NCBI RefSeq assembly: GCF_030272615.1
Contig: NC_081405.1
Coordinates: 648,247,420 to 648,311,419, forward strand
Direction of reading: 5' to 3'
DNA length: 64,000 nucleotides
Source: Cryptomeria japonica
Taxonomy: Eukaryota > Streptophyta > Pinopsida > Cupressales > Cupressaceae
A program made the position numbers and the translations under genes. The notes under the pieces were generated by a model. The model saw only the letters and a list, made by a program, of their open reading frames with translations, had not been told where the DNA came from and did no database searches. Of this stretch, positions 1 to 11,769 are shown one piece after another (position 1 is the first letter of the stretch; every line of letters begins with the position of its first letter).

Positions 1-2
1 TC

Positions 3-617
3 ACATGTGATCTCATTCTTGAGCCTTGTATTTCATCTCCTCCTATTGATATCACATCACTTATTTCTCTTGATGATGCAGCTAGTGCGATAGTTTTTCT
101 TTCTTATGATTCAATGCAGCAGGATAATTCATGTCTTCTAGCTTTAGTTGATTAGGATGCCTACTTGATAGACATTATAGGTTTGCTTGTGGAGTCCTAC
201 ATTGCAAATTTGGGAGACATCATTGATGACATTCATCTTCTCTTTGATGAAGATGATCTTTCTTTTATTGTTGCAAGGGAACACTCTGACCCTCTTGTGC
301 ATTCTCTACATGATCATTCTTTCGAGGTTGACATGATTGTGGATACTTTTGTACAATAGTTGGAGGAGGTCTCTTTATCTTTTGAGGAGACATGTGAGTC
401 TTTGGATATTATTCTACATTCTTCTACACTAGATCTTGGAGTCCCTTTTTCAGAAGTGTGGAACAATTTACCACCTTTGGAGGGGGTATCTTATAGCATC
501 AACATGGGGACACTTGAGCAGTTTTTAGAGATTCCATTCAGCACGAGTATTTCCTACATCTTCCTTTCATTATTGGGGAGACTTCATGGATACACCTCTG
601 GTTTTGTTTCTTCCTAA
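3..617 (+). pseudogene. 3'-terminal ORF of an LTR retroelement, family unknown
   Basis: One reading frame stays open from the window edge to 617 apart from two internal TAG codons, near 150 and at 357-359. The product is acidic and Leu/Ser/Asp-rich, with runs such as VWNNLPPLEG and LLGRLHGYTSGFVSS near its end. I see no protease, RT, RNase H or integrase motif and do not recognise the family. It lies directly upstream of the untranslated stretch, polypurine tract and LTR of the element ending at 1467, so I infer that it is that element's last ORF. The 5' part lies outside the window. Confidence 0.5.
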
Positions 618-1009
618 GGGGAGGAATGTTGTTTGACATTCATGGAGTAGTTTCTTCATACATCATCGAGATTATATCATTGGTGCAGATTCTACATTGA
701 GGGGGAGCTACCTAGTCTCTCTTCTTCTTCTCTCATATGGGGGCTTTTTGCTCACATGGGGTTTTGTCCTTCACATGCTTCTATGAGAGTTCTTTGTATA
801 TGGTTTTCATCTCTCTTTTGGGTGATGGTTTTTTCCCATTGGGTTTTTCTCTCATTCCCCACTTTGTGAGAGATTTCATTGCATTGGTTTGCATGCATTT
901 GCATTTGTACATGGGTACCTAACATGGCCATGTATCTGGGACCCATCTTGCATTTCTTAGTTGCATTGTAGACTTAAGTGCATTCCCCTAAGTTGAACTT
1001 AAGGGGGGG
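618..1009 (+). other. 3' untranslated stretch and polypurine tract of LTR element
   Basis: Non-coding sequence between the last ORF and the LTR. It ends in a polypurine tract, AAGGGGGGG, directly before the LTR. The same stretch, including the sequence around TACATGGGTACCTAACATGG and CATTCCCCTAAGTTG, recurs in reverse orientation at 13436-13790 beside the LTR at 12917-13425, so both belong to one family. Confidence 0.6.
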
Positions 1010-1467
1010 TGTTGGTGTAAATAATTATTCATTATGGATATTATTATACCTTACTTAAGTTTACTTAGGAAATGCATTTCATAGTAGTTTGGGTATGAGA
1101 CACTTGGGTGTTTGTGCCACATTGGGATAGTATATATAGGAGAATTTCCACCTTTTGTGGTCTTATCTTTTTGTTACATTCCACCTTCGATGGGTGTTCC
1201 ACCTCATGTGGAATATTTTATTGTTTCTTCTACCTACCACACCTATTTCCTACCTACCCTTGTTTCTTATTGAGCCACATGTCATGTTTGTGTGCTAACA
1301 TATCCATATAGCCTTGCCTATACAAGAATACTCATATTCATTATATGTAACACTTGATGATCCAGTTGATCAGTATTTTCATCTTGATAGAATACAGTTT
1401 ATTCCTATCATCTATTTTGTCTCTCTTGTACTTTTCATGGAGCTCTTGATCTTGGAAAAATCTCACA
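1010..1467 (+). repeat. 3' LTR of plus-strand LTR retroelement
   Basis: The LTR starts TGTTGGTGTAAATAATTATT after the polypurine tract and ends AAAATCTCACA. It aligns along most of its length with the two minus-strand LTRs at 12917-13425 and 15272-15759, including the block CTTGATAGAATACAGTTTAT near the 3' end. It is followed at once by LINE coding sequence, so the element inserted into an older LINE; the other LTR and target duplication are outside the window. Confidence 0.75.
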
Positions 1468-1479
1468 CAACTCAAAGGT

Positions 1480-2652
1480 ATCTTAAAGAATAGGCAATTC
1501 ATTTTTAGAAATGGCCAAGACTCCCTTATTTAGACCTTTTCCAAATTAGGCCAATATACAACGAAGGATGGATACAACCTTCTTACTAGTCAAATGAAAC
1601 CGTATGACCCCCAAATCAATCCTAAAATCTTTTGGAATAGCAGGATCATTCAAAAGGTTGGGGTGTTTGCTTGGATTACCACTAGAAAGAAAATTCTAAC
1701 AACAAAAAAATTTAAGAAAATGGGTTTTGAAGGTCCCTCAAGATGTGTACTATACAAGGCTCATGAGGAAATAATAAACCATCTCCTTCTCAATTGCCCT
1801 TTCTTAGCCAAGTGTTGGAGGTAGCTCTATGCTAAACTAGGTTGGATTATTGCCCTTCCCAGTGATATTATTTCAATCTTTCAAGGATGGCCAGTTAGAC
1901 CCAAGGATGAAACTCTAAATCCTTTATGGGAATTTAGCCCTTCTAGTTTAATTTGGGAGATACGGAAAGAGCACAACAAAAGAATTTTTTGTAATAAGGC
2001 CAGAAAGGTAGAATCAGTCATTAATTCCGTTGAAAGCTCCATTGTAGAGTCTGTTAATTGTAAACTAGCTTTAGTCTCTAACCTTAATAGGGAATTTACT
2101 GATTGGGATGGTAGGATTAGACTTCAATGGAATGGGATCAAAATTCCTCCCCGCACAAGCAAAAATAAGGCCGAGGATAGAAGCAATGTAGTTTTGTTCC
2201 CACCTAGATCTGGCTGGTTAAAGCTCAACTTCGATGGTGCTTTGAGAGGTAACCTGGGCCCCTCTGGAATTGGATGTGCTATTAGGGATCATGAGTGTTC
2301 ATTCATAGGTAAGATAGCCCTCCCAATTACTCTAGACACAAATAATGTAGCAAAGTTTAAAGCTATTTTGACTGGTCTCATTGAGTGTTCTAGGAGAGGT
2401 ATTAAGAATATCGAAATTGAAGGGGGCTCTGTAATGGTGATCAATGCAATTAGATCAGGAAAAACTCCCAATTGGTGTCTTCAAACAATTATGGATAAGA
2501 TTCTACAATTTTTGAATGCTTTTGGTAATTTTTTGTGCAGACACATATACAAAGAATCTAATTTAGAGGTAGATTTTCTCTCAAAAACTATGGCAACAGG
2601 GGATTCTTTAAGTTGGTGGGTGCATGGTTCTAATATGAGACATATGGCCTAA
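1480..2652 (+). pseudogene. LINE ORF2 C-terminus: zinc-binding region and RNase H
   Basis: One frame from about 1480 to the stop at 2650-2652, broken by TAG codons near 1530 (DSLI*TFSK, where the related LINE has Trp) and at 1822-1824. The first part carries the reverse-transcriptase zinc-binding pattern with GPSRCVLYKAHEE and HLLLNCPF. The last 150 codons are RNase H: LNFDGALRGNLGP supplies the first catalytic Asp. Two other catalytic positions are changed: the usual AEFxAL reads AKFKAI (Glu to Lys) and EGDS reads EGGS (Asp to Gly). The copy is therefore dead both by stops and by active-site loss. Confidence 0.85.
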
Positions 2653-3534
2653 TCAAATTACTTCCTACATTCCGCTCAATCCTGGTTTGATTAGCCAACC
2701 TATCCTATTGAGCACTTATGTTTGTCGTGCCTTCGTGTATATTCATATAATTCGATATTTCTCTTTTTGGTATACTTTTGGTTGGTGGTTTCTTTGTCTC
2801 AAGTGGACAATTGTTTTAAAATTTTATGGCTTCTTTGGTCTACCTAGCATCCGATGTGGCGTTCTCCTATCCGTTTTGCCTCCTATCTTTTCATGCCTTC
2901 ATTTCTTGTCTTTTCCTAGTTTTCATCTTTAACTCTCCTTCCTATTGATTCGTGTCATCCTTGTTGCTCTATCTTTAGCGGTTTCCTTTTAAATTTTTAG
3001 TGCTTTTGCCTTTTCTGTCGGAGATTTTCTCTCTCCTTCCTTCTGTGGCTTTAAGCTAGGCCCCCCTTCTAGTAGTATTTTCCATCAAATTAGCAAGTGG
3101 TACTTTTTTATTGTTCTGGAGATTTATTGGTTTAATTTATAGTTGGTAGGCCAACGCTCCTCTCCAATGGTTCGTGCATTTAAGGCTTCCTTACCGTATC
3201 ACCTGGCAAGGTGTGCATGGCAAGCTTCAGATATCCTAGCTTTTCATGATAGTTGAAACAGGTGGTGCAATCTTCCCTCTGTCAAGGAATGTATCTTAGA
3301 ATGAGATTTCTTGAGAAACCCAAGATTCTTGACATTTAATTCCCCTCATTGCTTGGTTGGATTGTCTTTTCAATTAATTCATTTTTATGATGGCTGTTAT
3401 ATTGAGCACAATTGAAGCTTTCCTTGCAAGATTATTTTCTTCACTTCTCTTCATATCTAATCTTCCATTTGAAGCTTCTGGTCTCTTTGACAGCTAACAG
3501 ATTTTTCCTTCTACTCTTCTCGAAATGGCCTCAT

Positions 3535-4345
3535 TGTCAATGGAGATGATTTTTGTCAAGCTTCATACGGACCTAATTTTGTGCTTTGGTGTAGAGACCT
3601 CATCTCTCTTTCAAGTCCCATCCAACAATTAAAGAAATCTCAGACCAAAGGATCAAGAGACTATTTCACACTGTTAACTCTTTGGTCATCTTGGCTACGA
3701 AGATGATATTGGGGCAAGGCCATCTCGACAGGTCTGAATATTACAGGGATAATACATAGATATCCTCAAGTTTTGTGGCCTCGGTTCTTGATGCAGGGTT
3801 TTCAATGGTAGTCACCTTCGTCCTTGTGGAGAAATTGTTTGAGCCAAAGCTCTTGGGTGGGTTAGATAAGGTCCCATATTATGCATTGTTGGGCTCTATT
3901 ATACCTAGGCTTTCTGATGTCTTTATAGAACACAAATATGGGGAATCGGTGAACTTCTTTCCCCTAATTCTAGACCTTAAAGGTGAGCCTTTGAGAAACA
4001 TAGGCAAAATGTAAGGGAAGTAGTTGAGTTCCTTAGGTGGAGAGTTGTCGACCACCAACCAAAGAATATCACGAGGGAGAAACTATTTAAGGAATATGTG
4101 GCTAGCAATGGTTTCATTCCTCCCTTGGAGCCAAATGATCTAGTAATCTTGCCTGGCCAACCCCAGCCAGACATCCAGCTATTTCAGAGAGTGGAAGAAG
4201 TGGAAGTCCAATTTGTGGCAGGGGCCAAGCAGGTTTTTGTGGACATCGTAGGGGTGGTGGTCGTCTATGGGGTAGGGGTCATGGCAAGGGTTGATGTCGT
4301 GGAGTGGTTTCAAGCTCAAGCTCAAGTTCCACTAGCTCTCCCTCT
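3535..4345 (+). pseudogene. LINE downstream ORF (putative ORF3), decayed copy
   Basis: A stretch about 0.9 kb 3' of RNase H that still aligns, across frameshifts and stops, with minus-strand 25450-24700 of the second LINE. Matching pieces are KEISDQRIKRL with RKISDLRLKRL, KMILGQGHLDRSEYYRDNT with KMILGSRHLNRDEYPQDNT, and FFPLILDLKGEPL with YYPFLLDLKGKDL. Both copies end in an Arg/Gly-rich tail, here with RRGGGRLWGRGHGKG, followed by a Ser run. The family is not recognised. An RNA- or DNA-binding role is only inferred from the RG-rich tail. Confidence 0.5.
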
Positions 4346-4400
4346 TCTTCTACATAGTGTATGGGACAATTTGCAAAATTATGCTATTTTATGTTAATAT

Positions 4401-5529
4401 TTTGATTTTAAGTTGATATTACTCTTCAGATCGATCTCCATACTCTGAAATTTTAAAAAATGTTTTCTCTCTGGTAAAGGGTTGATTCCAATCTGGCCCC
4501 TTTATCATTTTGTTAATATGGACATATTCGATTACTTGCCTTCTATAAATATTTTATTAAACTATAAATTTTTTTGACTCTGCCATTTACTGATCAAATT
4601 TTTTTAAAATGACCAGTGATAACTTTAAGAAAGCTCCCCTCAAAAAAGATAAAATCTTGGTGAATTTTTATTTATTTTGGACAAAAATAATAATTTTTAT
4701 CGGCAAATCTCTCATTTTTTAAAAGAAAAATATTAATTTTATTGCCGAAATTTTTTACATAAATTTGTTTGGGTAGAAAATCTTAGCGAATCTTAGAAAA
4801 TAATACGAGTATGCATTAATTACTATTGCAAATTTAATTTTATTAAAAAAAAATTCTAATAGAAAAGTAAAGGCATAAGGTGGAAATCATTAATGCATTT
4901 GAAGGGTAGGTCCTGCTTAATTTAGTTACGACCAATTGAAAAACAACTCAACCCCATGAGCATTACAACTTGTAGGTATAATTTACATCATGGAATGCAA
5001 TGATGGTCATTAGATTATATTTTGAATTAATGGTGGCAACTAAATATTGTTGATAAAACGCTAAAGTAACTAATAATTATGATGTATTATTGGCAAATTA
5101 ATTAAAAAATTTATAATAAATTCTAAAATTTTGGCAAATCTGATTCAATCATGTATCGAATATTTTGGTGAATCTTTGAGTTCAAAAATTTAATAAAATA
5201 AACTCTTTGCAATTTAAATAAGACTAAAATAAAATTTTGTAAAAATATGACGATTTAAGTCACCTTAAAACTTGAACTATTAGCCAAATTTTGATTTCCA
5301 AATTTTTAAAAATAGCCAATTAGCCAATATTAGCCATTAAAAAAATTCTCTAAAATAACAATAAATATTTACAACATAGAATGCATAGAAAGCCTAAATC
5401 TTTTTACTATGACATCTTTACATTTTACAAGATGGATGAAATATCATCTAGAACAAGTCCATACGTTAATTTGTACCGATTACTTTTAGAGCATATTATG
5501 TTCAATTATAAATAAATCCACTAGCTAGA
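4401..5529. other. AT-rich intergenic region
   Basis: No coding sequence is supported. The stretch contains scattered GGCAAA/GGCGAA-like words (around 4700, 4780, 5090, 5135, 5165) that resemble the subterminal words of the hAT-like element at 43429-55572; a decayed relative is possible but unproven. About 5390-5529 is the 3' flank of GDSL gene 1 and aligns with 60190-60309 beside GDSL copy 2 (shared word TTTTACAAGATGGATGAAA). Confidence 0.4.
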
Positions 5530-7206
5530 TTAAAGAAGTTGAGGAACATCTCTAGTTAAAAGTACACTAGAAATGATTTTATATGCTTTCTGAGTAAGGT
5601 GGACGGAATCAAAGAAGAGATATTTGGAAGCATTAGGACATGTCAAGGGACTCAATTCATTGCACAGGAAGAGAACTTCGAAGGTGCCAGTCCCACAGCA
5701 AGCTTTTGCAATCACCTCCAAACCTGGCATAATATATAACATTGCAAACTTAGACATAATTCTACTTATATACTGATATAGTAAAATATTTGTATTGTTA
5801 TCAATCAAGAGAATGTAAAATACCATATTTACTAGGGTTTGCAATGAACTCGGAAATCAGATTGTGGTAATCGAGAGAAGCAATTCTAAGGGTAGGAAAA
5901 GTAGGTTTGAGTCCAGCAATCGCAGCATTTAATCCTGAATTGAACCTAGATGAAGCCTGGTTTATCTTCTCGTCACATGCTCCCTTGTTCAAAAAGCTTC
6001 CAGATGTTCTCTCAATTGGTAGACATCCCAATGGTGGAACATTAATCACAGCAATTCTAGTGGCACCCAGATTGTATAGTTCCTGCGAAATTCAGACTCA
6101 TAAATCAAAATTCGCTACAATTATGGCTGGAAACTACTAAATTCAATGAGTAGAGACAAGTTATAACCATGCCTTGATATAAAGTGTGTATGTATTCAAG
6201 AGGAAATCTGTATACTCTTGAACAGTGAACTGAAGTCGGCGAGTTGGGAGTGCAAAGTAGTTGAAAATGAAGTCATTGGTGCCTATTGTAATGAAAAATA
6301 TTGCCTTTCTGATTATGGCGGTGGCCTCTTCTTCTCCCACCAATCCTGCTATTCTTTTTCTATACTCTTTAAAATGCTCAATTTGTTTCCAAAGCGGTAT
6401 CACTTCCTGCATCATACAAATCACTCTTATAAGAATGTGATAGGAAAAAGTTGTCAATATGCATACTTTACCTGCACATTATAATATGTAATATCTGTCT
6501 ACCAGTAAATGGGCGGTGAGATTGTCTAAGCCTGAACCAGAAGATGCAAAACAGACACCAGTTAGCAAGTCTTGGGCCTTGAGCTTAGGGTCCAAATATG
6601 GGGGCAACAATTCCTTGATTCCAAGCCCTTCAACTGTAATGAAATGGTAGAATTTTAATTATCATGAAATTTGAAAATGGGTGAAGATATATCAAACGAA
6701 AACAAACAAACAACAATCTTTTCGATTATGAATGCCAATTTTAATTCACAATCAACAATATCTCTGACATGATAAAAGACCAAATTATTTCTTTTCTGAA
6801 AGGCAATATACAATTCACATTTATGAGCTAAGACTGACTACAAGTTCTCCAGTTCAACAAACATAGAATAGCTAGAGCTTCCAAATTTATTGCCAATTTA
6901 TAAGAAAAACATGCAGTTATGGAATATATATAGGTTACCAAAGTAGTCAGACATGAGCTTTCCATTGGATATCCTTCCTGTGGCAATGTGATCTTTGAAA
7001 TCTCTTCCATATGGAGGAAAATCACCAGTAACTAGTGTAACAATAAAATCATTGTTCCCTGTATCTCCATAGGAGTCTCCAAACATAAACATAGCAGGAA
7101 CTTTCTGCCCTCCAACCAACAAAAAGTAATCACATTTCTTAGCTATTGTGATGATCGAAATAAAAAGTACAGAGCACAAAAAGAGAGATTCTGCCCTTAA
7201 TTTCAT
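5530..7206 (-). CDS. GDSL esterase/lipase, five exons, intact
   Basis: Plant GDSL-family (SGNH) serine hydrolase, probably secreted and acting on acyl esters; the substrate cannot be read from sequence. Exons on the minus strand are 7206-6939, 6633-6503, 6406-6173, 6082-5824 and 5723-5530, giving 1086 nt and 361 residues, a normal family length. Residues 1-24 form a hydrophobic signal peptide. Block I is FMFGDSYGDTGNN with nucleophile Ser45. The block II region is GVCFASSGSG (115-124), block III is IGTND with Asn177, and block V is FFDSVHLTQ with Asp336 and His339. Introns 1, 2 and 4 are GT-AG. Intron 3 starts AAG|GC where the paralog has AAG|GT, so it is a GC-AG intron. The ATG at 7206 begins the signal peptide. 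Expression cannot be judged. Confidence 0.88.
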
Positions 7207-7500
7207 TACTACTGACCACTGCGCACCAGGCAATCTTGAAATGCAATACAAAATTAACTCAACCTTCCTGGCCTATTTAAGAGATGGCTTAAACTATATT
7301 AGGTATTACATCTCATGTTTTAGTAGTCCTTGACCTATCATTGTGCCAGTAAACCACAGATAATTCATTTTACGTATAATACATTTATCAAAGCATTATT
7401 TTTTCAATATTAGATGTTATTAATTATTTAGACATGGTAAAGTTACTAAAGAAATAGACATTGTGAAGTCGTGCTCAAAATAACTTCTCTATAAATAAGC
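7207..7500 (-). promoter_or_regulatory. Upstream region of GDSL gene 1
   Basis: This 5' flank is conserved beside the second GDSL copy in two pieces: 7207-7263 matches 62070-62134, and about 7290-7485 matches about 63213-63420. On the minus strand a TATTTATA box lies at about 7487-7494, roughly 285 bp upstream of the ATG. A second A/T box (CTTAAATAGG on the minus strand) lies near 7273. Which, if either, sets the transcription start is not known. Confidence 0.4.
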
Positions 7501-8546
7501 ACCAGCACCCACAACTAACAAACCAGCTCTCACAACAAAAAAACCAGAACCAGGGGGAAACATAAGCAATTTCATTTTGTTATATGTTTACAACTAAAAT
7601 AGAATAAAAGATTTGTAACGTTCACATTAATTTAGAATGACAGATCTCATTAATTTTTCTTGTGTAAAATATTTATTTTACTGATAATGAACTCCTGATT
7701 CTCTCAACCATCTCCTTAATAAATAAAAATAAAACTGAAAATTCCACATCTATTAACACATTTTGTAAAAAGCAAATACCGAACAAATGTAACTCTTTTT
7801 GTGTGTAAGCCAGTATTTCAATTGACTATAAAATTTCTCTATAGTCAATGATTAGCTTTTGCATATGCCCAATAAAGTCATGACAGAGAATAGAACACTC
7901 AAAATACCATGTCTATGTCAAGTGTTTTACAGAATATTAATTGATAAATTGAGGTACAGACCATTACTGACCCAGCCAACTACCATCAGTCACTACCAAA
8001 TATTTCAACTAACTATAAATTATACATTTTTTTCAATGAACAAGGAAGTCAACTAGCTGCTATACAAGTTGACTGTACAAATTATGCATTTTGTCAATAA
8101 ATAAGGAATCAGTGTGTTACAATTAGGTAGTAATCATATGATTTGTCTATGAACTGTGTTGTTTTTCTTCTAAAGTGTTCAATGCAAACTCAAATTTTAA
8201 CTTTCCATAACTTTATATTTCTCTCGTGGAAATAGCCTGACGATTGTCTCTGTCAAAATAACATACGGATAAGAAGAGAGCATTTGGATATTATGGAAAA
8301 AAAAACCTCCTTCCTTCTCTGATTTCAATGTAATACAAGTGAAAAATAAGGATGGAAAATGGTTATATCTATTCCAATTTATAGACAAATGTATTATAAA
8401 TTTGAGAGGAAGTCTCTAGTTGAAGTTTTAAATATTTATTATAAAATTATTTAATATTAAGTGGCGAGAGTTGATATATGGTATTAGGTGGTGAGTTTTT
8501 ATATGAGACATTGTACTAATCATTAAGAGTAATTTATAGGTCTTGA

Positions 8547-8656
8547 TGTAACATTAGGTGGTGAGATTTGACACAAATCATTGTAGCAATCTTTCATATC
8601 ATGTAACATTAGGTGGTGAGATTTGGCTTAAGTCATTGTAGCAATCTTTCATATCA
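8547..8656. repeat. 55-bp tandem duplication
   Basis: Two adjacent copies, 8547-8601 and 8602-8656, each starting TGTAACATTAGGTGGTGAGA and ending CTTTCATATCA. A more diverged partial copy (ATTAGGTGGTGAG) lies upstream near 8482. Confidence 0.85.
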
Positions 8657-9123
8657 CATTTTGAATATTGTTTTTTATTGAGTATAGAAATAGGGATATT
8701 AAATACATAGATGGTTATGGAGGAACAATTGATATAGAATTAGAGTAGAGAAGGAAATATATATACTCAAAAAATATTTTGATACATATTTAAGTGCCAA
8801 TATTTTTTGTTATGCATAAAATAACAGCTAAAATTAAATAGAAAAAAAAAATTATAAAATATTTGTATTATATATTTATTTGACGATTAACATTTATTAC
8901 TTGTAGTTGATATTGACCTTTTGTAGACTAGTCGATTGTGCATTGGATTAAGCTTCAAAAAAAATAAATTTGAAGAAGTGAAAATTTTCACTCAGTTTAG
9001 TAAAAATCTATAGAATGACAACAACGAGAAATTATGTAATGTCAACATAAACATATAATTTGGATGGGGAGGAAAAATTTGTTATTCTATTGGGTTGTGA
9101 TTGTCAAGTGTCCACCACATGCA

Positions 9124-9367
9124 TACCAAAAAGGTTTGAATGAGTTATTTGTAAAGTGGGCAATGAGAAATTAAATTCAAAGTTAAGGTGTCCAAGAGAT
9201 TGTATTGACAATTGTATGCCACATTTTTCTTAGTGAGACTAATTGTACCAAAAAGGTTTGAATGAGTTATTTGTGAAGTGAGCAATGAGAAATTAAATCC
9301 AAAGTTAATGTGTCTAAGAGATTGTATTGACAATTGTATGCCACATTTTTCTTAGTGAGAGTAATTG
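9124..9367. repeat. 122-bp tandem duplication
   Basis: Two adjacent copies, 9124-9245 and 9246-9367, starting TACCAAAAAGGTTTGAATGA and containing GAGATTGTATTGACAATTG. They differ at only a few positions, so the duplication is fairly young. Confidence 0.85.
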
Positions 9368-10439
9368 TAACCGAGCCTCCTAATTTTTAGATAATTTTCT
9401 ATGGATTGTTTTCATTCTAGAGTACTAGTTGAAGGAGAATGTTGGTTGAATATGAAGGTCATTTATAGATTTCACTGTCATTATAGTTGTAAATATTAGT
9501 CTTTGTCTTTTTATTTTACCAATATTGATTATTTCCTTTTGCCGTAATTGTTCATGCCACAAATAGTGATATTTTCCTACAATTCCTAGTGATATAAATA
9601 CAATAGGTATAGTTTTTTGGTCATTTTGGTTCCATGGTGGCCCATCATAGTTATCAATCTTTATTATAACATAAATTGAAATATATAGTAGTTTAGATCC
9701 AAATGTATAAACAATATCAACAACCTCCCTAAGATATCCATTTACAAGTTCTACTTGAGTCCCTAAGTTTGTTACTAGCATGATTTGTAGTAAGAGATTT
9801 TTTCAAGTTGGTCATAATTATCTTAAATTTTTTATTTGGTATTCACATAATTATTGCAATAGGATGATCCCACAATAGTGTGTCCCACTTTCTTTTGAAA
9901 AGTGTGATACTGAAATCAACCTTTTAAAGCAATTTTTTACTTTCTATCGCATATTAGCTAAAAAATTAAGAGTTTGAAAATAATGTAAAATAGAAATTGA
10001 TATTATTTCATATATAGATTCTAAATATTTTCTAATTAAAAATATTTATAAATTTTTTTATTTAAGATTTAATAAATTTTATTTTTCTATAGTTGACAAA
10101 ATTTAAAAACAAATGATATTCATTCCATATAACATAAATTTCTTACAAAAATGAAAAAAATTATAAATTACTAAATAATGTCAATATATAGTGCACAAAT
10201 TTTTTATAATTTTTTTGATTAAATAAAACAGGAACGACCCAAAACCCATTACATAATAACCATTAAGGTGATAGAGAGGAGTCTCAAAAGGGGTGAGACA
10301 TGAGGAAAACAAAAAATCCACTAACAATAGAAAGAGAAACAACTACAAAAAAATATAGGGCACCATCAAATCATATCATTGTTGTTATATGGAGCCTAAT
10401 CAGACTCGAACGTTAAATTTTCTCCACTTTTATCGGTGC

Positions 10440-10871
10440 AATTTCCCCCCAATTTTTTCAACGAGGGTTTGGAGATAGCACCCCTTGTGAGGTCAAGGGG
10501 TAGTGCCCTGCGAGTCCCAAAGGACTTTTATTATTTTATAAAGGCATCAGGTGTTATTTTTCTATTGGCTAACATTTTGTAGAGCTAATTTTGTAACCGA
10601 AACAAGTCTTGATAAAATGGCTGAGGGTTAGGGTTTTCTATAGAGAATTTCATAGCATTTTGCGGTGGTATTGAGTTGCAAGGGATTGTTGGTTGTAATC
10701 GGTTTGATTTACTTGATAATAATATTAGACTCTATGTTTGGTTGGTGTAGCCTAAGTTTGGGTGAACCACGTTAAAATTATCTCCTCTCTATTATTATTC
10801 ATGTGTTTTTCATTCCTCTACTTAATCATTATTTGCATATAATTGATATTTTTTGGATGCAATTCCTAACA
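10440..10871 (+). repeat. LTR-like sequence in unit A
   Basis: Plus-oriented block with the look of the R-U5 end of a plant LTR: AGGGTTAGGGTTTTCTATAG, then GGGTGAACCACGTTAAAAT, ending GCAATTCCTAACA at 10871. The same block is in unit B at about 15900-16353. No matching partner LTR or primer site was found, so this is a resemblance only. Confidence 0.35.
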
Positions 10872-11556
10872 ATCATCAAGCATATAGAAAAATGAATAGA
10901 AAACAAACATATCATGTAGGGAACCATCAAAACTCCATCTCATATATGTATGTATGTATGTCAAAAGTGTGTAAGAGTACAATGATACAAAATCCTTGAA
11001 GGATCAATAAAAGTGTCTATCAAGTGTCAACTGACACACCCCTATCCTTAGCATGGCCCCCATGGCCTTGTCCACTAGAACCTACACTTGGATGACCTAG
11101 AAGTGGTGGAGGTGGACCCATAAAACCCCCACTACTCATAGTACAACTCTATGATTGAAATATAATCGATTATCTATAAGCCTAATAACTCAACACTATC
11201 TATCCAAAATGCACCACAACCCCATAATATTGACGCTAGTAGGATAAATCGCATGCATCCTCAAAAATACGGCTAGCGGTGGAATGATCCTTTGTGCTTG
11301 GGGAAAAATATTATTATTAGGCATTTATGCAATACTGGGCTTGCCTAGTGGCATCATCTCACTCATGATGAAATAGATCTCTCTCAACCATTGCTAGATG
11401 TATCTTTATATGAAGACTACCTCTGTAAAAAATAAGAGTATCATGCTCTTGAACCCATGCCTTCTCATCAGCTATATACCTAGCTCGATCCTCTACTCTA
11501 TGGCATCTCTCAATAGACAACTCATCCTATAACACCTCAATCTAGCCCCTAATGAC

Positions 11557-11703
11557 CTATGGATTCGGTATCTTAACAACATCCTCTCCCACAAGTACAT
11601 CCTCCAACTCTATCATCTCATCATCCCTACCACCCTCACCTTGATCTTCATCCACTCCACCAATATCCTCACCTCCAGATAATGGTAACTCCCCTCCCAC
11701 GTT

Positions 11704-11769
<66 letters not shown>

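Larger units (their letters stand above)
1468..4400 (+). mobile_element. L1-type LINE fragment, 3' part
   Basis: The 3' portion of a plant L1-clade non-LTR retrotransposon: end of ORF2 (zinc-binding region and RNase H) and a downstream ORF-like stretch. It matches at protein level the minus-strand LINE at 24475-31740, in the same order. Upstream domains are missing because an LTR element occupies 1-1467. No clear poly(A) tail or target duplication was found; the 3' limit near 4400 is where coding similarity ends. Confidence 0.75.
7561..10152. other. Intergenic region without recognisable genes
   Basis: AT-rich sequence with no supported coding region on either strand. It contains two short tandem duplications, listed separately at 8547-8656 and 9124-9367. 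Confidence 0.5.

Noticed and set aside
8547-9367. CRISPR-like repeat arrays
   Set aside because: Repeats are adjacent duplications of 55 and 122 bp without spacers, in plant nuclear DNA.
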